NCBI RefSeq assembly: GCF_003568665.1
Contig: NZ_QXMH01000004.1
Location: 166,942 to 230,941 of the forward strand
DNA: 64,000 bases
Direction of reading: 5' to 3'
Origin: Chitinophaga alhagiae
GTDB lineage: Bacteria; Bacteroidota; Bacteroidia; Chitinophagales; Chitinophagaceae
Shown here: in pieces, positions 52,379 to 61,460 of the stretch
Numbering within the stretch: the stretch's first letter is position 1
Layout of the letters: every line of letters starts with the position of its first letter
Program-made: the position numbers and the translations under genes
The notes under the pieces: model-generated
Told to the model about the DNA's origin: nothing
Database searches by the model: none
Seen by the model: the letters and a program-made list of their open reading frames with translations, nothing else

Positions 52379-52975
52379 ATCGTCATCGTACAGTACGCCG
52401 ACTATAGTGACCCTGAATTATTCGCGTTATGGCAACAGGGAGATGAAAAAGCGTTCAACATCATTTATGAACGGCATTTCATCCGCCTGGTGAACATTGC
52501 GTATAAGAAAACCGGCAACGCATCAGCCGCGGAAGAGCTGGCGCAAGACGTGTTCCTGTCCTTCTACCGGCAAATGCCCGCGCTCACTGCCAACACGGTA
52601 CCCGGCAATTATCTTTTCATTGCGCTGAAGAACCGCATCTTCAACTATCACCGCCAGTTGCTGCAACAGCTCCGCAAAGAACAGGCGTTATGGAAAGACA
52701 CGCCTTTCCAGACGCGGGAAGTGAACCTGCAGCTGGAGCTGAAAGAGTTGCAGACCTACATCAAGGCGCGCATACAGGAACTGCCGCCGCAGTGCAGGGC
52801 CGTATTTCTGCTGAGCCGCGAGGCGCAGCTGTCCAACAAGGAGGTAGCGGAACGGTTGAATATTTCTGTGAACACTGTAGAGCAGCATATGCGCAAGGCC
52901 TTGCGTATACTGCGGGCTTCACTCGGTAACGACGTAGCGCTGCTGCTGTTGCTCACCGCATCGTACACGCTATAA
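52379..52975 (+). CDS. ECF sigma factor, start codon unresolved
   Basis: A sigma-70 group 4 factor of about 196-198 residues. Region 2 (DPELFALWQQGDEKAFNIIY ... AEELAQDVFLSFYRQ) and region 4 (AQLSNKEVAERLNISVNTVEQHMRKALRIL) are intact. The frame is open from a TGA at 52367, but between that stop and GTG at 52490 there is no ATG, GTG or TTG. Starting at 52490 would cut off the first half of region 2 (about 35 residues), so the true start must lie upstream, probably at ATC 52379 or 52385. A -7-like TAAATTTG sits directly upstream. It is divergent from its FecR partner and next to the perfect palindrome. A frameshift or rare start codon are the alternatives. Confidence 0.85.
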   Translation: MVIVQYADYSDPELFALWQQGDEKAFNIIYERHFIRLVNIAYKKTGNASAAEELAQDVFLSFYRQMPALTANTVPGNYLFIALKNRIFNYHRQLLQQLRKEQALWKDTPFQTREVNLQLELKELQTYIKARIQELPPQCRAVFLLSREAQLSNKEVAERLNISVNTVEQHMRKALRILRASLGNDVALLLLLTASYTL

Positions 52976-52986
52976 TAACGAAAGTA

Positions 52987-54120
52987 CTATTCTTCCGCGC
53001 GCGCTCTCAACACCAGGTAAGTAATAGCCAATCCGAAAAATGCCATCAGCCCGAAGGCCCATCTCAGGCCCGCCGCTTCCGCCAGAAAACCGATCATGGG
53101 CGGCACCAGCAAAAAACCGAGGTAACCCACTGTAGATACGGCCGCAATGGCTGGCCCGTTGGCCATGGTAGCAGACTTGCCGGCCATGCTGAACACCAGC
53201 GGCACCACGCAGGAAACGCCTACGCCCGTCATCATAAAACCAAGGCCGGTGGTCAGGGGGTAAGGCAGCAGCGCGGCCAGCATCAGGCCGCAGAACACCA
53301 GCAGCCCGCTGTATTTGATCATGGTCACCACTCCCAGCCTGTTCACCAGTTTGTCTCCGCTGAAGCGGCTCACGGCCATGGCCATCATGTACGCCACAAA
53401 ACCGGCCGTTACCACCTCTTTTGAGGCCTGTACGGCTTTCTGGAAATAGATACCGCTCCAGTCATACATGGTGCCTTCGCAGCTCATTACGGCAAAGCAA
53501 ATGAGCCCGTACTTCATGAGGTGCTTGTCTGGCCAGGCCAATCTCCGTTTGCCGGTAGCGGCTGGCGGCTGGTGCAGTACGCCGGGATATGCAAAGAAAC
53601 CCAGTATCACCAGCAAGATGCCGGTTACCATAAAATGAATGGCGGGCGTTACCTGGAAATAGACCATCACCCCTCCCACCGCCGCGCCGCTGAAACCGGC
53701 CACGCTCCAGATGCCGTGAAAAGTGGTGATGATGGAGCGGTTATACAACGCCTGCACGCCCACAGATTGTGCGTTCATGGAAATGTTCAGCAGGTTGCGC
53801 GACGCGCCGAAGAGGAACAGTCCGCCCACCAGCTGCCACACTTCGCTGGCAAAGCCCAGGCAACTGAGCATGGCGTTAAAGGCGAGCGAGCCGGCAAACA
53901 TGATCACGCTGCTGCTGAAACGCTGCAGCAGCAAGCCGGTAATGGGCATGGTGAACATCAGCCCAAAAGGCAGCGCAAACAATACGCTGCCCAGTTGCGC
54001 TTCATTCAGCTGCAGGCGGTGCTGTATATCAGGGATGCGGGAGGCCCAGGTAGAAAACCCGAAGCCTGAAATGAAAAAGAAAAATGTAATGGCAATGCGT
54101 GCCCTTCTGGCCTTGCTCAT
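52987..54120 (-). CDS. MFS transporter, YbjJ-like (second of a tandem pair)
   Basis: A 377-residue, 12-helix major facilitator. It opens with FFFFISGFGFSTWASRIPDI, shared with the adjacent paralogue (FFFVQGLVFASWASRIPDI). Further shared blocks are FHGIWSVAGFSGAAVGG / FHGLWSLAGFTGGLVGG, and CEGTMYDWSGIYF / CEGTMFDWSGVYF in the middle of the protein. The group includes E. coli YbjJ and is distant from sugar permeases such as FucP. Substrate unknown. It starts 7 bp after the stop of the other transporter, in one operon. Confidence 0.9.
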   Translation of the reverse strand: MSKARRARIAITFFFFISGFGFSTWASRIPDIQHRLQLNEAQLGSVLFALPFGLMFTMPITGLLLQRFSSSVIMFAGSLAFNAMLSCLGFASEVWQLVGGLFLFGASRNLLNISMNAQSVGVQALYNRSIITTFHGIWSVAGFSGAAVGGVMVYFQVTPAIHFMVTGILLVILGFFAYPGVLHQPPAATGKRRLAWPDKHLMKYGLICFAVMSCEGTMYDWSGIYFQKAVQASKEVVTAGFVAYMMAMAVSRFSGDKLVNRLGVVTMIKYSGLLVFCGLMLAALLPYPLTTGLGFMMTGVGVSCVVPLVFSMAGKSATMANGPAIAAVSTVGYLGFLLVPPMIGFLAEAAGLRWAFGLMAFFGLAITYLVLRARAEE

Positions 54121-54127
54121 ACGGTAA

Positions 54128-55291
54128 TTACTCCTGCTGTTTTAAACTGCCTGCCAATAATGTGGTGCCCAGGCCCAGTACGGCAATAAGGGTAAAAGAC
54201 CAGCGGAGCCCGTACCCTTCGGCCACAAAACCGATCAGCGGCGGCCCCAGCAGAAAGCCCAGGAAGCCGATGGAAGATACCATGGCCAGCGCCACGCCGG
54301 GCTGTATGGTTTTGGAGCGCCCGGCCAGGCTGTAAGACATGGGTACCACCGCGGCCACGCCCATGCCCACCAGCAGAAAGCCGATGGTGCTGGTTACCAG
54401 GTAAGGGAAAATGACCGCCAGCAAAAGGCCTGTGAGTATCACCAGCCCGCTGAACTGCAAAATGCGGCGGGTGCCGAAGCGGGTAATGAAATGGTCTGCC
54501 ACAAACCGGCCGCCGGCCATGGTGCTCATAAAAGCAATGAAACCCAGGCGGCTCCAGGTTACCGGCGCATGCACCACCTGCTCAAAGTATACGCCGCTCC
54601 AGTCAAACATCGTGCCCTCGCAGATCATGCACGCAAAGGTGATGAGGCCCAGCACTACAATATTTTTATCAGGCTTTACAAAAATGCGGGCGGCCTTGTC
54701 TTTTTTGGACACGTCCCGCGGCAGCAGGTAACGCCCGGCCGCCACTGCCAGCATAACAGACACGCTGAAAATGATGCAATAATGTACAAAGGGGGTTTGT
54801 TGCTGCGCTACCATGAGGCCGCCCACCAGGCCGCCGGTAAAGCCCGCCAGGCTCCAGAGGCCGTGAAAGCTGGCCAGTATGCTGCGGCGGTACAGCATTT
54901 CAACGCCTACCGCCTGGGTATTGGCGGCAATGTTCATGAGGTTGGCGCAAAGGCCGAATATCACCAGCGAACCGGCCAGCATTAGCACAGAAGGCGCCGC
55001 GCCCAGCAACAGCAGTGCGCCGGGGTACAGGAAGCCGGATATGAGCATAATGATGCGGCTGCCGAAACGGGCCACCAGGTAGCCGGAAAGCCCCATGCCC
55101 GCCAGTTGCCCCGCCGGCAGTGCCAGCAGCAGGCCACCCAGCGCGGCGTCACTCAGGCCCAGGTTGGTTTTGATATCCGGGATGCGGCTGGCCCAACTGG
55201 CAAATACAAGTCCCTGAACAAAGAAAAAGATACTCAGTGCAATACGGTACACCCGGGTAGCCCGGACCGGTAATGAATAAGCAAAATGCAT
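54128..55291 (-). CDS. MFS transporter, YbjJ-like (first of a tandem pair)
   Basis: A 387-residue 12-helix transporter and paralogue of the next gene; the pair probably arose by duplication, but they have diverged well beyond recent copies. The first ATG at 55291 gives a short N-terminus and then the conserved SWASRIPDIKTNLGLSD. Divergent from an araC gene with 106 bp between the starts, so the AraC protein likely controls the pair. Confidence 0.9.
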   Translation of the reverse strand: MHFAYSLPVRATRVYRIALSIFFFVQGLVFASWASRIPDIKTNLGLSDAALGGLLLALPAGQLAGMGLSGYLVARFGSRIIMLISGFLYPGALLLLGAAPSVLMLAGSLVIFGLCANLMNIAANTQAVGVEMLYRRSILASFHGLWSLAGFTGGLVGGLMVAQQQTPFVHYCIIFSVSVMLAVAAGRYLLPRDVSKKDKAARIFVKPDKNIVVLGLITFACMICEGTMFDWSGVYFEQVVHAPVTWSRLGFIAFMSTMAGGRFVADHFITRFGTRRILQFSGLVILTGLLLAVIFPYLVTSTIGFLLVGMGVAAVVPMSYSLAGRSKTIQPGVALAMVSSIGFLGFLLGPPLIGFVAEGYGLRWSFTLIAVLGLGTTLLAGSLKQQE

Positions 55292-55397
55292 GATGCAAAA
55301 TTATTTCAAGCCCATACCTCTACCTACGCCTGTAATGACCAGTATTTGTACTGTATTGATGTTAAAAAGATGTAATTTCGGGTAATATTGACAAGAC

Positions 55398-56252
55398 ATG
55401 ACCAAAATAGAGCTGGAAGAGATCACACCAGATACCGGGAAATCTTTCCGGTTCAAGACCTCCTGTTTCAAGAAGAACTTCTACTGGCACTTTCACCCGG
55501 AGTATGAAATTGTGTACGTGGAGGGCGGTTCCGGCACCCGGCATGTAGGCCAGCACCTGAGCACTTATGAGGACAATGACCTGATCTTCATAGGGCCGGA
55601 CGTGCCTCATCTTAACTTCGACTATGGCCTGGGCCACGAGATCAACCAGATAGTGGTGCAGCTGCGGGAAGACTTCCTGGGCGCCCGCTTCCTGGAGGCG
55701 CCGGAGCTGGCCGCCGTGAAGGAGCTGTTCCGGCAGGCGCGGTACGGGCTTTGCTTCAGCGGGGAAACCAAGCGCCTGGTGGCGGAAAAGCTGAAAAAAA
55801 TGGCCGGTATGGAACATTTCGCGCAGCTCCTCAGCCTGCTTGAAATTTTTCAGCTAATGGCTACCAGCAAGGACGTGGTGCGGCTGAACAATGAGGTGAA
55901 CAGTTACAACCGGCAGCAGAAAGACCGGGACAAAGACCGCATGGCCGTGATCTACGACTATGTAGACACACACTACCACCTGAAGCCTGATGTGAACCAC
56001 ATTGCCGCCCAGGTACACATGACCACCGCCGCCTTTTGCCGCTATTTCAAGAAACAGACCGGCCTCACTTTTACTGATTTTGTGAACCACTGCCGCATCA
56101 ACCAGGCCAGGAACCTGCTGCTGCAAGATAAAACGGTGGGCGAAGCCTGCTTCAGTACAGGCTTTGACCAGCTTTCCTATTTCAACAAGGTGTTCAGGAA
56201 GTTGAACGGGGAAAACCCTACGGCCTTCAAAAAACGGTACCTGGTCAAATAA
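55398..56252 (+). CDS. AraC-family transcriptional regulator
   Basis: A 284-residue regulator. The N-terminal cupin-like ligand domain (about 15-140) includes WHFHPEYEIVYVEGGSGTRHVG, and LIFIGPDVPHLNF. The C-terminal pair of helix-turn-helix motifs (about 185-284) is KPDVNHIAAQVHMTTAAFCRYFKKQTG and VGEACFSTGFDQLSYFNKVFRK, ending GENPTAFKKRY. Divergent from the MFS pair. The WHxHPE motif is typical of sugar-responsive AraC proteins. Target and ligand unknown. Confidence 0.95.
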   Translation: MTKIELEEITPDTGKSFRFKTSCFKKNFYWHFHPEYEIVYVEGGSGTRHVGQHLSTYEDNDLIFIGPDVPHLNFDYGLGHEINQIVVQLREDFLGARFLEAPELAAVKELFRQARYGLCFSGETKRLVAEKLKKMAGMEHFAQLLSLLEIFQLMATSKDVVRLNNEVNSYNRQQKDRDKDRMAVIYDYVDTHYHLKPDVNHIAAQVHMTTAAFCRYFKKQTGLTFTDFVNHCRINQARNLLLQDKTVGEACFSTGFDQLSYFNKVFRKLNGENPTAFKKRYLVK

Positions 56253-56274
56253 CCCGAAAACCGCCGGGCTATCA

Positions 56275-56919
56275 TCATCCCGAATACGTTACGGTAAAGA
56301 TCATGAACTCCTTCTGCATGCCTTCCGGGCCGGGCTCGAAGTAGAACTCCGTTTGCTGCACCGTAAATCCCTGCTCCTTCAGCAAAGCCTCTACCTCCGG
56401 CTCATTGTAAAGGGTAAATTCATACTGGGTGAAGGGCAGGTTGGCCATAAAGCGCTTGCTGCCCATGGAAAGTATAAAGCGGCCGCCGGGTTGCAGCACC
56501 CTTTTGATCTCCGCCAGTTGCTGCGAAGGCTGCGGCCAGAAGTAAAAGGTATTGACGGTGAAAATGCGGCCAAAACTGGCTGGTGTAAACGGCAATGTAA
56601 CGCCGTCTCCCTTCTGGAAAACCGCCTGCACCGCATGCGCGGCGTTCAGCGTGCGGGCCTGTTCTACCATGGTATCGGAAATATCTATGCCCTGGTACTG
56701 CAGCCCTTCCGCCATAGCCAGCAATTGCGGCAGGTGCGAGGCGTTGCCGGGGCCTATTTCCAGTATGCGGTTGTTGGCCGCGGGCTGCAGCCGTTGCAGG
56801 GTTTGGCGGATGATGCCGGCATTGTTCTCGTTCATCCGCTGCGCGGTAACAAGGCCGTCTTCACCGGCCGGGCATTTGAGCTGCGCGGCTATTTTTTTGG
56901 GATCAGGTGGTTGTTGCAT
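56275..56919 (-). CDS. Class I SAM-dependent methyltransferase
   Basis: A 214-residue Rossmann-type methyltransferase. Motif I is RILEIGPGNASHL (about 52-64), motif II/III GIDISDTMVEQAR, motif IV FGRIFTVNTFYFWPQP, and LKRVLQPGGRFILSMG for the motif VI region. Cytoplasmic, soluble; substrate unknown (small molecule is typical of this UbiE-like type). Its start is 54 bp from the divergent oxidoreductase. Confidence 0.92.
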   Translation of the reverse strand: MQQPPDPKKIAAQLKCPAGEDGLVTAQRMNENNAGIIRQTLQRLQPAANNRILEIGPGNASHLPQLLAMAEGLQYQGIDISDTMVEQARTLNAAHAVQAVFQKGDGVTLPFTPASFGRIFTVNTFYFWPQPSQQLAEIKRVLQPGGRFILSMGSKRFMANLPFTQYEFTLYNEPEVEALLKEQGFTVQQTEFYFEPGPEGMQKEFMIFTVTYSG

Positions 56920-56973
56920 CTTCCAAAGCTACGAAACGGGCCCTATTTATGCGTGAACACCGTATATTTAAGC

Positions 56974-58059
56974 ATGCGTACCATATTCCTTCTTTTCTTC
57001 CTGTTACAGGTCTCCCTGGTTACCCGGGCACAGAAATTACGTGTAGCCGTTGCCGGTATCACCCACGGGCATGTGGGCTGGATACTGGGCAGAGCTGATA
57101 AAGGCGATATTGAACTTTGCGGCATTTACGAGCCGGATACCGCGCTGGCTAAAAGCTACGCCAAACGTTACGGTTTCTCCGAGCAACTACTCTACCACCA
57201 GTTGCCCACCATGCTGGATGCCGTAAAACCGGAGGCAGTGCTAGGCTTTGGTTCCGTGTTCAGTCACCTGCAGGTGGTGGAAGCCTGCGCCCCGCGCGGC
57301 ATACACGTGATGGTAGAAAAGCCGCTGGCGGTAAGCCTGGAGCATGCCCTGAAAATGGAAAAACTGGCCCGCCAACACGGCATTCACCTGCTTACCAACT
57401 ACGAAACCAGCTGGTACCCGTCCGTAGCCAAAACCTTTCAGCTTTGCCTGGACAGCGGGTATGCCGGCAACATCCGCAAAGTGGTGATACATGACGGGCA
57501 CCAGGGCCCTAAAGAAATAGGCTGCAGCCCCGAGTTCCTGGCCTGGCTGACAGACCCCGCAGGCAATGGCGGCGGCGCACTGGTAGACTTTGGCTGTTAC
57601 GGCGCCAACCTCATGACACACCTCATGCAGGGCCGCAAACCCCTTTCCGTTACCGCCATTACCCGGCAGTTCAAACCGCAGGTGTACCCCAAGGTGGATG
57701 ATGACGCCACCATAGTTGTAGACTACGGCCATGCGCAATGCATTATCCAGGCCAGCTGGAACTGGCCGTTCTCGAGAAAAGACATGGAAGTATACGGGGA
57801 CAAGGGGTTTGTGTTTGCACCGGATAAAAACACCTTGCTGCTGCGCAACAATGAAAAAATGGCGGCCGCCAGGAGGCAGGTCACTGCGGCAGACATCCCG
57901 GTTTATGAAGATCCTTTCCGGTACCTGCACGATGTAGTGCGGGGAAAAATAACCGTGCCGGCGGGCGGCTTGTACGAACTGTCTAATAACGTAATGGTGG
58001 TAAGGATACTGGAAGCGGCCAAAACATCCGCCCGTACAGGTAAAACCGTCAAGTTATAA
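56974..58059 (+). CDS. Secreted Gfo/Idh/MocA-family oxidoreductase
   Basis: A 361-residue protein. The start at 56974 gives a Sec signal peptide (MRTIFLLFFLLQVSLVTRAQ); the long open frame upstream to 56353 is antisense to the methyltransferase gene. The Rossmann glycine motif is changed to VAVAGITHGHVGW (G-x-x-x-G-H instead of GxGxxG/A), and the EKP motif is intact (MVEKPLAV, about residue 116). C-terminal strands include GGGALVDFGCYGANLMTH and ASWNWPFSRKDMEVYGD. It points towards the sulfatase cluster, with which it is convergent across a strong terminator. Sec rather than Tat export would need cofactor binding outside the cytoplasm, which is odd. Confidence 0.88.
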   Translation: MRTIFLLFFLLQVSLVTRAQKLRVAVAGITHGHVGWILGRADKGDIELCGIYEPDTALAKSYAKRYGFSEQLLYHQLPTMLDAVKPEAVLGFGSVFSHLQVVEACAPRGIHVMVEKPLAVSLEHALKMEKLARQHGIHLLTNYETSWYPSVAKTFQLCLDSGYAGNIRKVVIHDGHQGPKEIGCSPEFLAWLTDPAGNGGGALVDFGCYGANLMTHLMQGRKPLSVTAITRQFKPQVYPKVDDDATIVVDYGHAQCIIQASWNWPFSRKDMEVYGDKGFVFAPDKNTLLLRNNEKMAAARRQVTAADIPVYEDPFRYLHDVVRGKITVPAGGLYELSNNVMVVRILEAAKTSARTGKTVKL

Positions 58060-58072
58060 CGATACATGCAAT

Positions 58073-58119
58073 AAAAAAGAAGCTGCCTCAAAAGTAATTT
58101 TTGAGGCAGCTTCTTTTTT
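58073..58119. terminator. Strong bidirectional intrinsic terminator
   Basis: A 21-bp perfect inverted repeat (58073-58093 with 58099-58119): AAAAAAGAAGCTGCCTC on the left, its complement on the right, loop of five bases. It lies between the convergent genes ending at 58059 and 58145 and has A/U-runs on both sides. Confidence 0.95.
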
Positions 58120-58144
58120 ATTTTCCCGGTGTTGCGCCAGTGTA

Positions 58145-59662
58145 TCAACCCTGCTGCATGATCTTTGCGGCCTCATCATCTTCATACTGCCGGATGAGCT
58201 GGCCCAGCTGCTGCTTCAGTTCAGCGGTAATTTTTTCATACCCTTTTTGGCCATATAGATTTTTCACCTGCTGCGGGTCTTTCTGCAGGTCAAACAATTC
58301 CCAGGTATCGGTTTGTCCGTAAAACCGCACCAGGGTGTAACGGCTGGTACGCAGCCCAAAATGCGGGTATACATGATGCGGCTGGGGGAACTCGTAATAA
58401 TGGTAATAAGCGCCTTTGCGCCAGCCTTTTTTATTGCCGTTCTGCTTCACCAGCGGCATAAAGGAAGTACCCTGCATTTCCGGCTGTGCGGGCACGCCGG
58501 CAATGTCCAGCATCGTGGGCGCCCAGTCTATGTTCGTCATCAGCTCGTTTACCACGGTACCGGGTTTGATCACGCCGGGGTAACGGATCACAAAAGGCGT
58601 TTTGAGGGATTCTTCATAAATGAACCGCTTGTCGAACCAGCCGTGTTCACCGAGGTAGAAGCCCTGGTCTGAAGCATACACCACCACAGTGTTGGCGGCC
58701 AGGCCGCTTTTGTCCAGGTAGCCGAGCAGGCGGCCAATGTTGCGGTCAAGGGCGTTGGCGGTAGACAGGTAATCTTTCAGGTAGCGCTGGTATTTCCATT
58801 CCGTCAGTGCGGGGCCGCTCAGTTGTTTTTCATCAAACTCCTTGCTCACGCGGCCTTCATAATAAGCCTGGAATACCTTTTTCTCTTCGGGCGTAAAGCG
58901 GTTATAGATGTTGTTCTTGTCATAATCCGCATGCACCTTCAGGTCTTCTTTCAGGCGCATGGTCTTTTCTATGGTCATGTCCTGGTTCTGCGCGGCGGGG
59001 CGGTTGGCGTAGTTGTCCCGGAAAGTAGGTGGCAGCGGGAAATTCACGGCATCATAAGCTCCCAGGTCCGGCAAGTCTGGCAGCCACTCTCGGTGGGTGG
59101 CCTTGTGGCCTACCACCAGCATAAAGGGTTTGGATGTGTCCCTATGCTCCAGCCAGTCAATAGAAAAGTCCGTTACCAGGTTGGTAACATAACCGGGCAC
59201 GCGCTCCCGTTTTTCTCCTATCTCAATAAAGTCAGGATTGTAGTAATGCCCCTGCCCCGGCAGTATGCGCCAGTAGTCAAAGCCCTGCGGCATGCTGCCC
59301 AGGTGCCACTTGCCTATCCACGCGGTCTGGTATTGATGCTGCTGCAATACGCGGGAGAACAGCAGCTGCGTTACGTCAAACTTCTTTTCGTTAAGCGTAT
59401 AACCGTTCTTGTGGCTGTATTTCCCGGTAAGCAACGTAGCGCGGCTGGGGCCGCAAATGGAGTTGGTGACCAGCGCGTTGCGGAAGAGCGCGCCCTCCCG
59501 GGCAATGCGGTCAATATTGGGGGTTTGCGCAAGTTTGCCGCCATAGGCACTGATGGCCTGAAAGGCATGATCGTCCGAAAATATAAAAATAATGTTCGGT
59601 TTGCGCTGTTGCTGCGCCCACGCGGGCATGGCCAGCAACAGCAGTGCTGCTAAAATTCTCAT
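58145..59662 (-). CDS. Secreted type I sulfatase (S1 family)
   Basis: A 505-residue exported sulfatase (signal peptide ending PAWAQ). The formylglycine motif is CGPSR with C70 (C-x-P-x-R, cysteine type, so it needs anaerobic/aerobic maturase). Metal ligands include the D30-D31 pair in IFIFSDDHAF and a later VVYASDQGFYLGEHGW (D and Q/H). The HxxGK motif is WIGKWHLGSMP. The length fits a single N-terminal sulfatase domain plus the short C-terminal subdomain. It cleaves sulfate esters from glycans in the periplasm or outside; subfamily cannot be given by eye. It is 58 bp downstream of the FAD-oxidoreductase gene, in a three-gene series. Confidence 0.95.
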   Translation of the reverse strand: MRILAALLLLAMPAWAQQQRKPNIIFIFSDDHAFQAISAYGGKLAQTPNIDRIAREGALFRNALVTNSICGPSRATLLTGKYSHKNGYTLNEKKFDVTQLLFSRVLQQHQYQTAWIGKWHLGSMPQGFDYWRILPGQGHYYNPDFIEIGEKRERVPGYVTNLVTDFSIDWLEHRDTSKPFMLVVGHKATHREWLPDLPDLGAYDAVNFPLPPTFRDNYANRPAAQNQDMTIEKTMRLKEDLKVHADYDKNNIYNRFTPEEKKVFQAYYEGRVSKEFDEKQLSGPALTEWKYQRYLKDYLSTANALDRNIGRLLGYLDKSGLAANTVVVYASDQGFYLGEHGWFDKRFIYEESLKTPFVIRYPGVIKPGTVVNELMTNIDWAPTMLDIAGVPAQPEMQGTSFMPLVKQNGNKKGWRKGAYYHYYEFPQPHHVYPHFGLRTSRYTLVRFYGQTDTWELFDLQKDPQQVKNLYGQKGYEKITAELKQQLGQLIRQYEDDEAAKIMQQG

Positions 59663-59720
59663 GTGCTCTTTTTGGGTTGAAGCTACGGGCCGCAGCCCGC
59701 AGCAAGGTTATTGTTCACTA

Positions 59721-61346
59721 TTATGGTTTGCTCAACCGCTGTTTGTCTTTCAGCAATTGCGCTTGTAATTTCCTGTAGTCAATGTCTTGCACGGCCTGTT
59801 TGTTGTTAATAGCCTGCACGGCGGCCGTGGCGGCGCTCTGGCCCAGTATCATGAACACCGGCTCCATGCGGATGGAACCGAACGCGATATGTGAGCTGGA
59901 TACGCAAACGGGCACCAGCAGGTTGCGGCATTCTGCTTTTTTGGGAATAATGGAGCCGTAAGAGATCTTGTATGGTATTTTGGCATGTACCCCTATGTCC
60001 CCTTCGTTCTGCACATACCCTTCCGGCGTTACATAGCGTTGCGCATGGTGGGCATCCAGGGTGTAAGAACCCATGCCGATGGGTTGCAGCACTGGCTTTT
60101 TGCTAAGGGTCTCATGCTCCGTCATCACCTCCTGCCCTATCATGCGGCGGGCTTCGCGGATGTAGAGCTGGTGCGGCCAGCCGCCGTTGTCTGTGAACTC
60201 GTCTTTAGGCAGGCCCCATTGTTTTATTTTCTGCTGCACGTCTGCCGGCATGCGCGGGTCATTGGCCATAAAGTACATCAGGCCTTTCTGGTACTGCTCA
60301 TGCTCCCTGATGATCTCCCTGCGGCGTTCGTAAGAGGCTTCGGGGTAATCATAGTTCATGCCGATGTTGTCTGTACTGAACGGGCCGTGGTTGTTGGTAT
60401 CTGTTTTACGGTTGGGAATGGGATCGTATTTATCAAAAGTTTCGCGCCAGCCGCTGTTAAACACGCGCAGCAGCAACTCGTATTGCGCGGGGTCGTACCC
60501 TTCGGGTTTGGGGAAGGGAATGCGGTTATCGGGGTTGTTGCTCAGACACATCCGGAAACAGTAGGCCTGTATGCGGCTGTCTCCCGCTCCCTTGATGCCG
60601 GGGTCTTTGTCTGATATCCGCGGCAGCAGGCCGCTCTTCGGATCACCGGGCACCTTGTAGGGGCTTATTTTCATAGTAAAGTGATGACGGTGGTGGAACA
60701 CGCCCGTCTGCACACCATTGAACGCTTCGCCATACACGCTGTTGGCTTCGCGGCCTACATGGTATTTTACGCCTGCGGCGGCCATCAGGTCTCCTTCATA
60801 CGTGGCGTCTATGAACATTTTACCTTTGAAAGTTTTGCCGCTGAGCGTGGTGAAAGACACAATGGCGCCGTTCTTTTTGGCCACGCCTTTCTTCCGGTCC
60901 AGCCACTCGTTGCGCAGCACGGTGATGTTGTGCTCTTTCACAAAATCTTCAAACACCTTTTCGGCCACATGCGGCTCAAAGATCCACATGGTGCGCTCTG
61001 AACCGTCCATGGCAGGCGTGCCCTGGCCCTTGTTGCCATACTCTGAATGTTTTTGCCATTTCCAGGCTTCCGGGGTTTGGTAATGCAGGTAAACGCGGTG
61101 GTAAAATTCCCGTGCCAGCCCGCCGATCACTGATTTGTCACCCGTATCAGTAAAACCCAGCCCGCCGGAAGAAAGGCCGCCCAGATGCGTATCCGGAGAC
61201 ACCACAATAACAGATTTTCCCATCTGCTTCACCTGAACGGCGGCAGTAATAGCGGCAGACGTGCCGCCGTAGATGATCACATCGGCCTGTTGCTGTGCAA
61301 ACGAAGCCTGTGCCAGTAACAAAAAGAATACAAATGCTTTTCTCAT
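59721..61346 (-). CDS. Secreted FAD-dependent oxidoreductase (PF12831 type)
   Basis: A 541-residue exported flavoprotein; the start at 61346 gives a signal peptide (MRKAFVFFLLLAQASFAQ). The nucleotide-binding motif is ADVIIYGGTSAAITAAVQVKQMGKSVIVVSP (GxSAA instead of GxGxxG) and a second motif is HLGGLSSGGLGFTD. A CRxLLVPVCVSSSHIAFGSIRMEPVFMILGQSA block marks the C-terminal part typical of this family. Members are found beside sulfatases and glycan-lyase genes in Bacteroidota, but no reaction is established. It lies between two sulfatase genes on the same strand. Confidence 0.9.
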   Translation of the reverse strand: MRKAFVFFLLLAQASFAQQQADVIIYGGTSAAITAAVQVKQMGKSVIVVSPDTHLGGLSSGGLGFTDTGDKSVIGGLAREFYHRVYLHYQTPEAWKWQKHSEYGNKGQGTPAMDGSERTMWIFEPHVAEKVFEDFVKEHNITVLRNEWLDRKKGVAKKNGAIVSFTTLSGKTFKGKMFIDATYEGDLMAAAGVKYHVGREANSVYGEAFNGVQTGVFHHRHHFTMKISPYKVPGDPKSGLLPRISDKDPGIKGAGDSRIQAYCFRMCLSNNPDNRIPFPKPEGYDPAQYELLLRVFNSGWRETFDKYDPIPNRKTDTNNHGPFSTDNIGMNYDYPEASYERRREIIREHEQYQKGLMYFMANDPRMPADVQQKIKQWGLPKDEFTDNGGWPHQLYIREARRMIGQEVMTEHETLSKKPVLQPIGMGSYTLDAHHAQRYVTPEGYVQNEGDIGVHAKIPYKISYGSIIPKKAECRNLLVPVCVSSSHIAFGSIRMEPVFMILGQSAATAAVQAINNKQAVQDIDYRKLQAQLLKDKQRLSKP

Positions 61347-61460
61347 AACAATGACGTGGAGTGAAAATCCCAAGATAGTGATTTTTCAACAGGGATCTAT
61401 GTTATTTTACCTGCCGCTGCGTGCATCCGTGAACGTAACCGCATCCCCTAATGCCCGCTG

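Noticed and set aside
56353..58059. 568-residue version of the Gfo/Idh/MocA gene
   Set aside because: The first 207 residues are antisense to the methyltransferase; the signal peptide begins at 56974.
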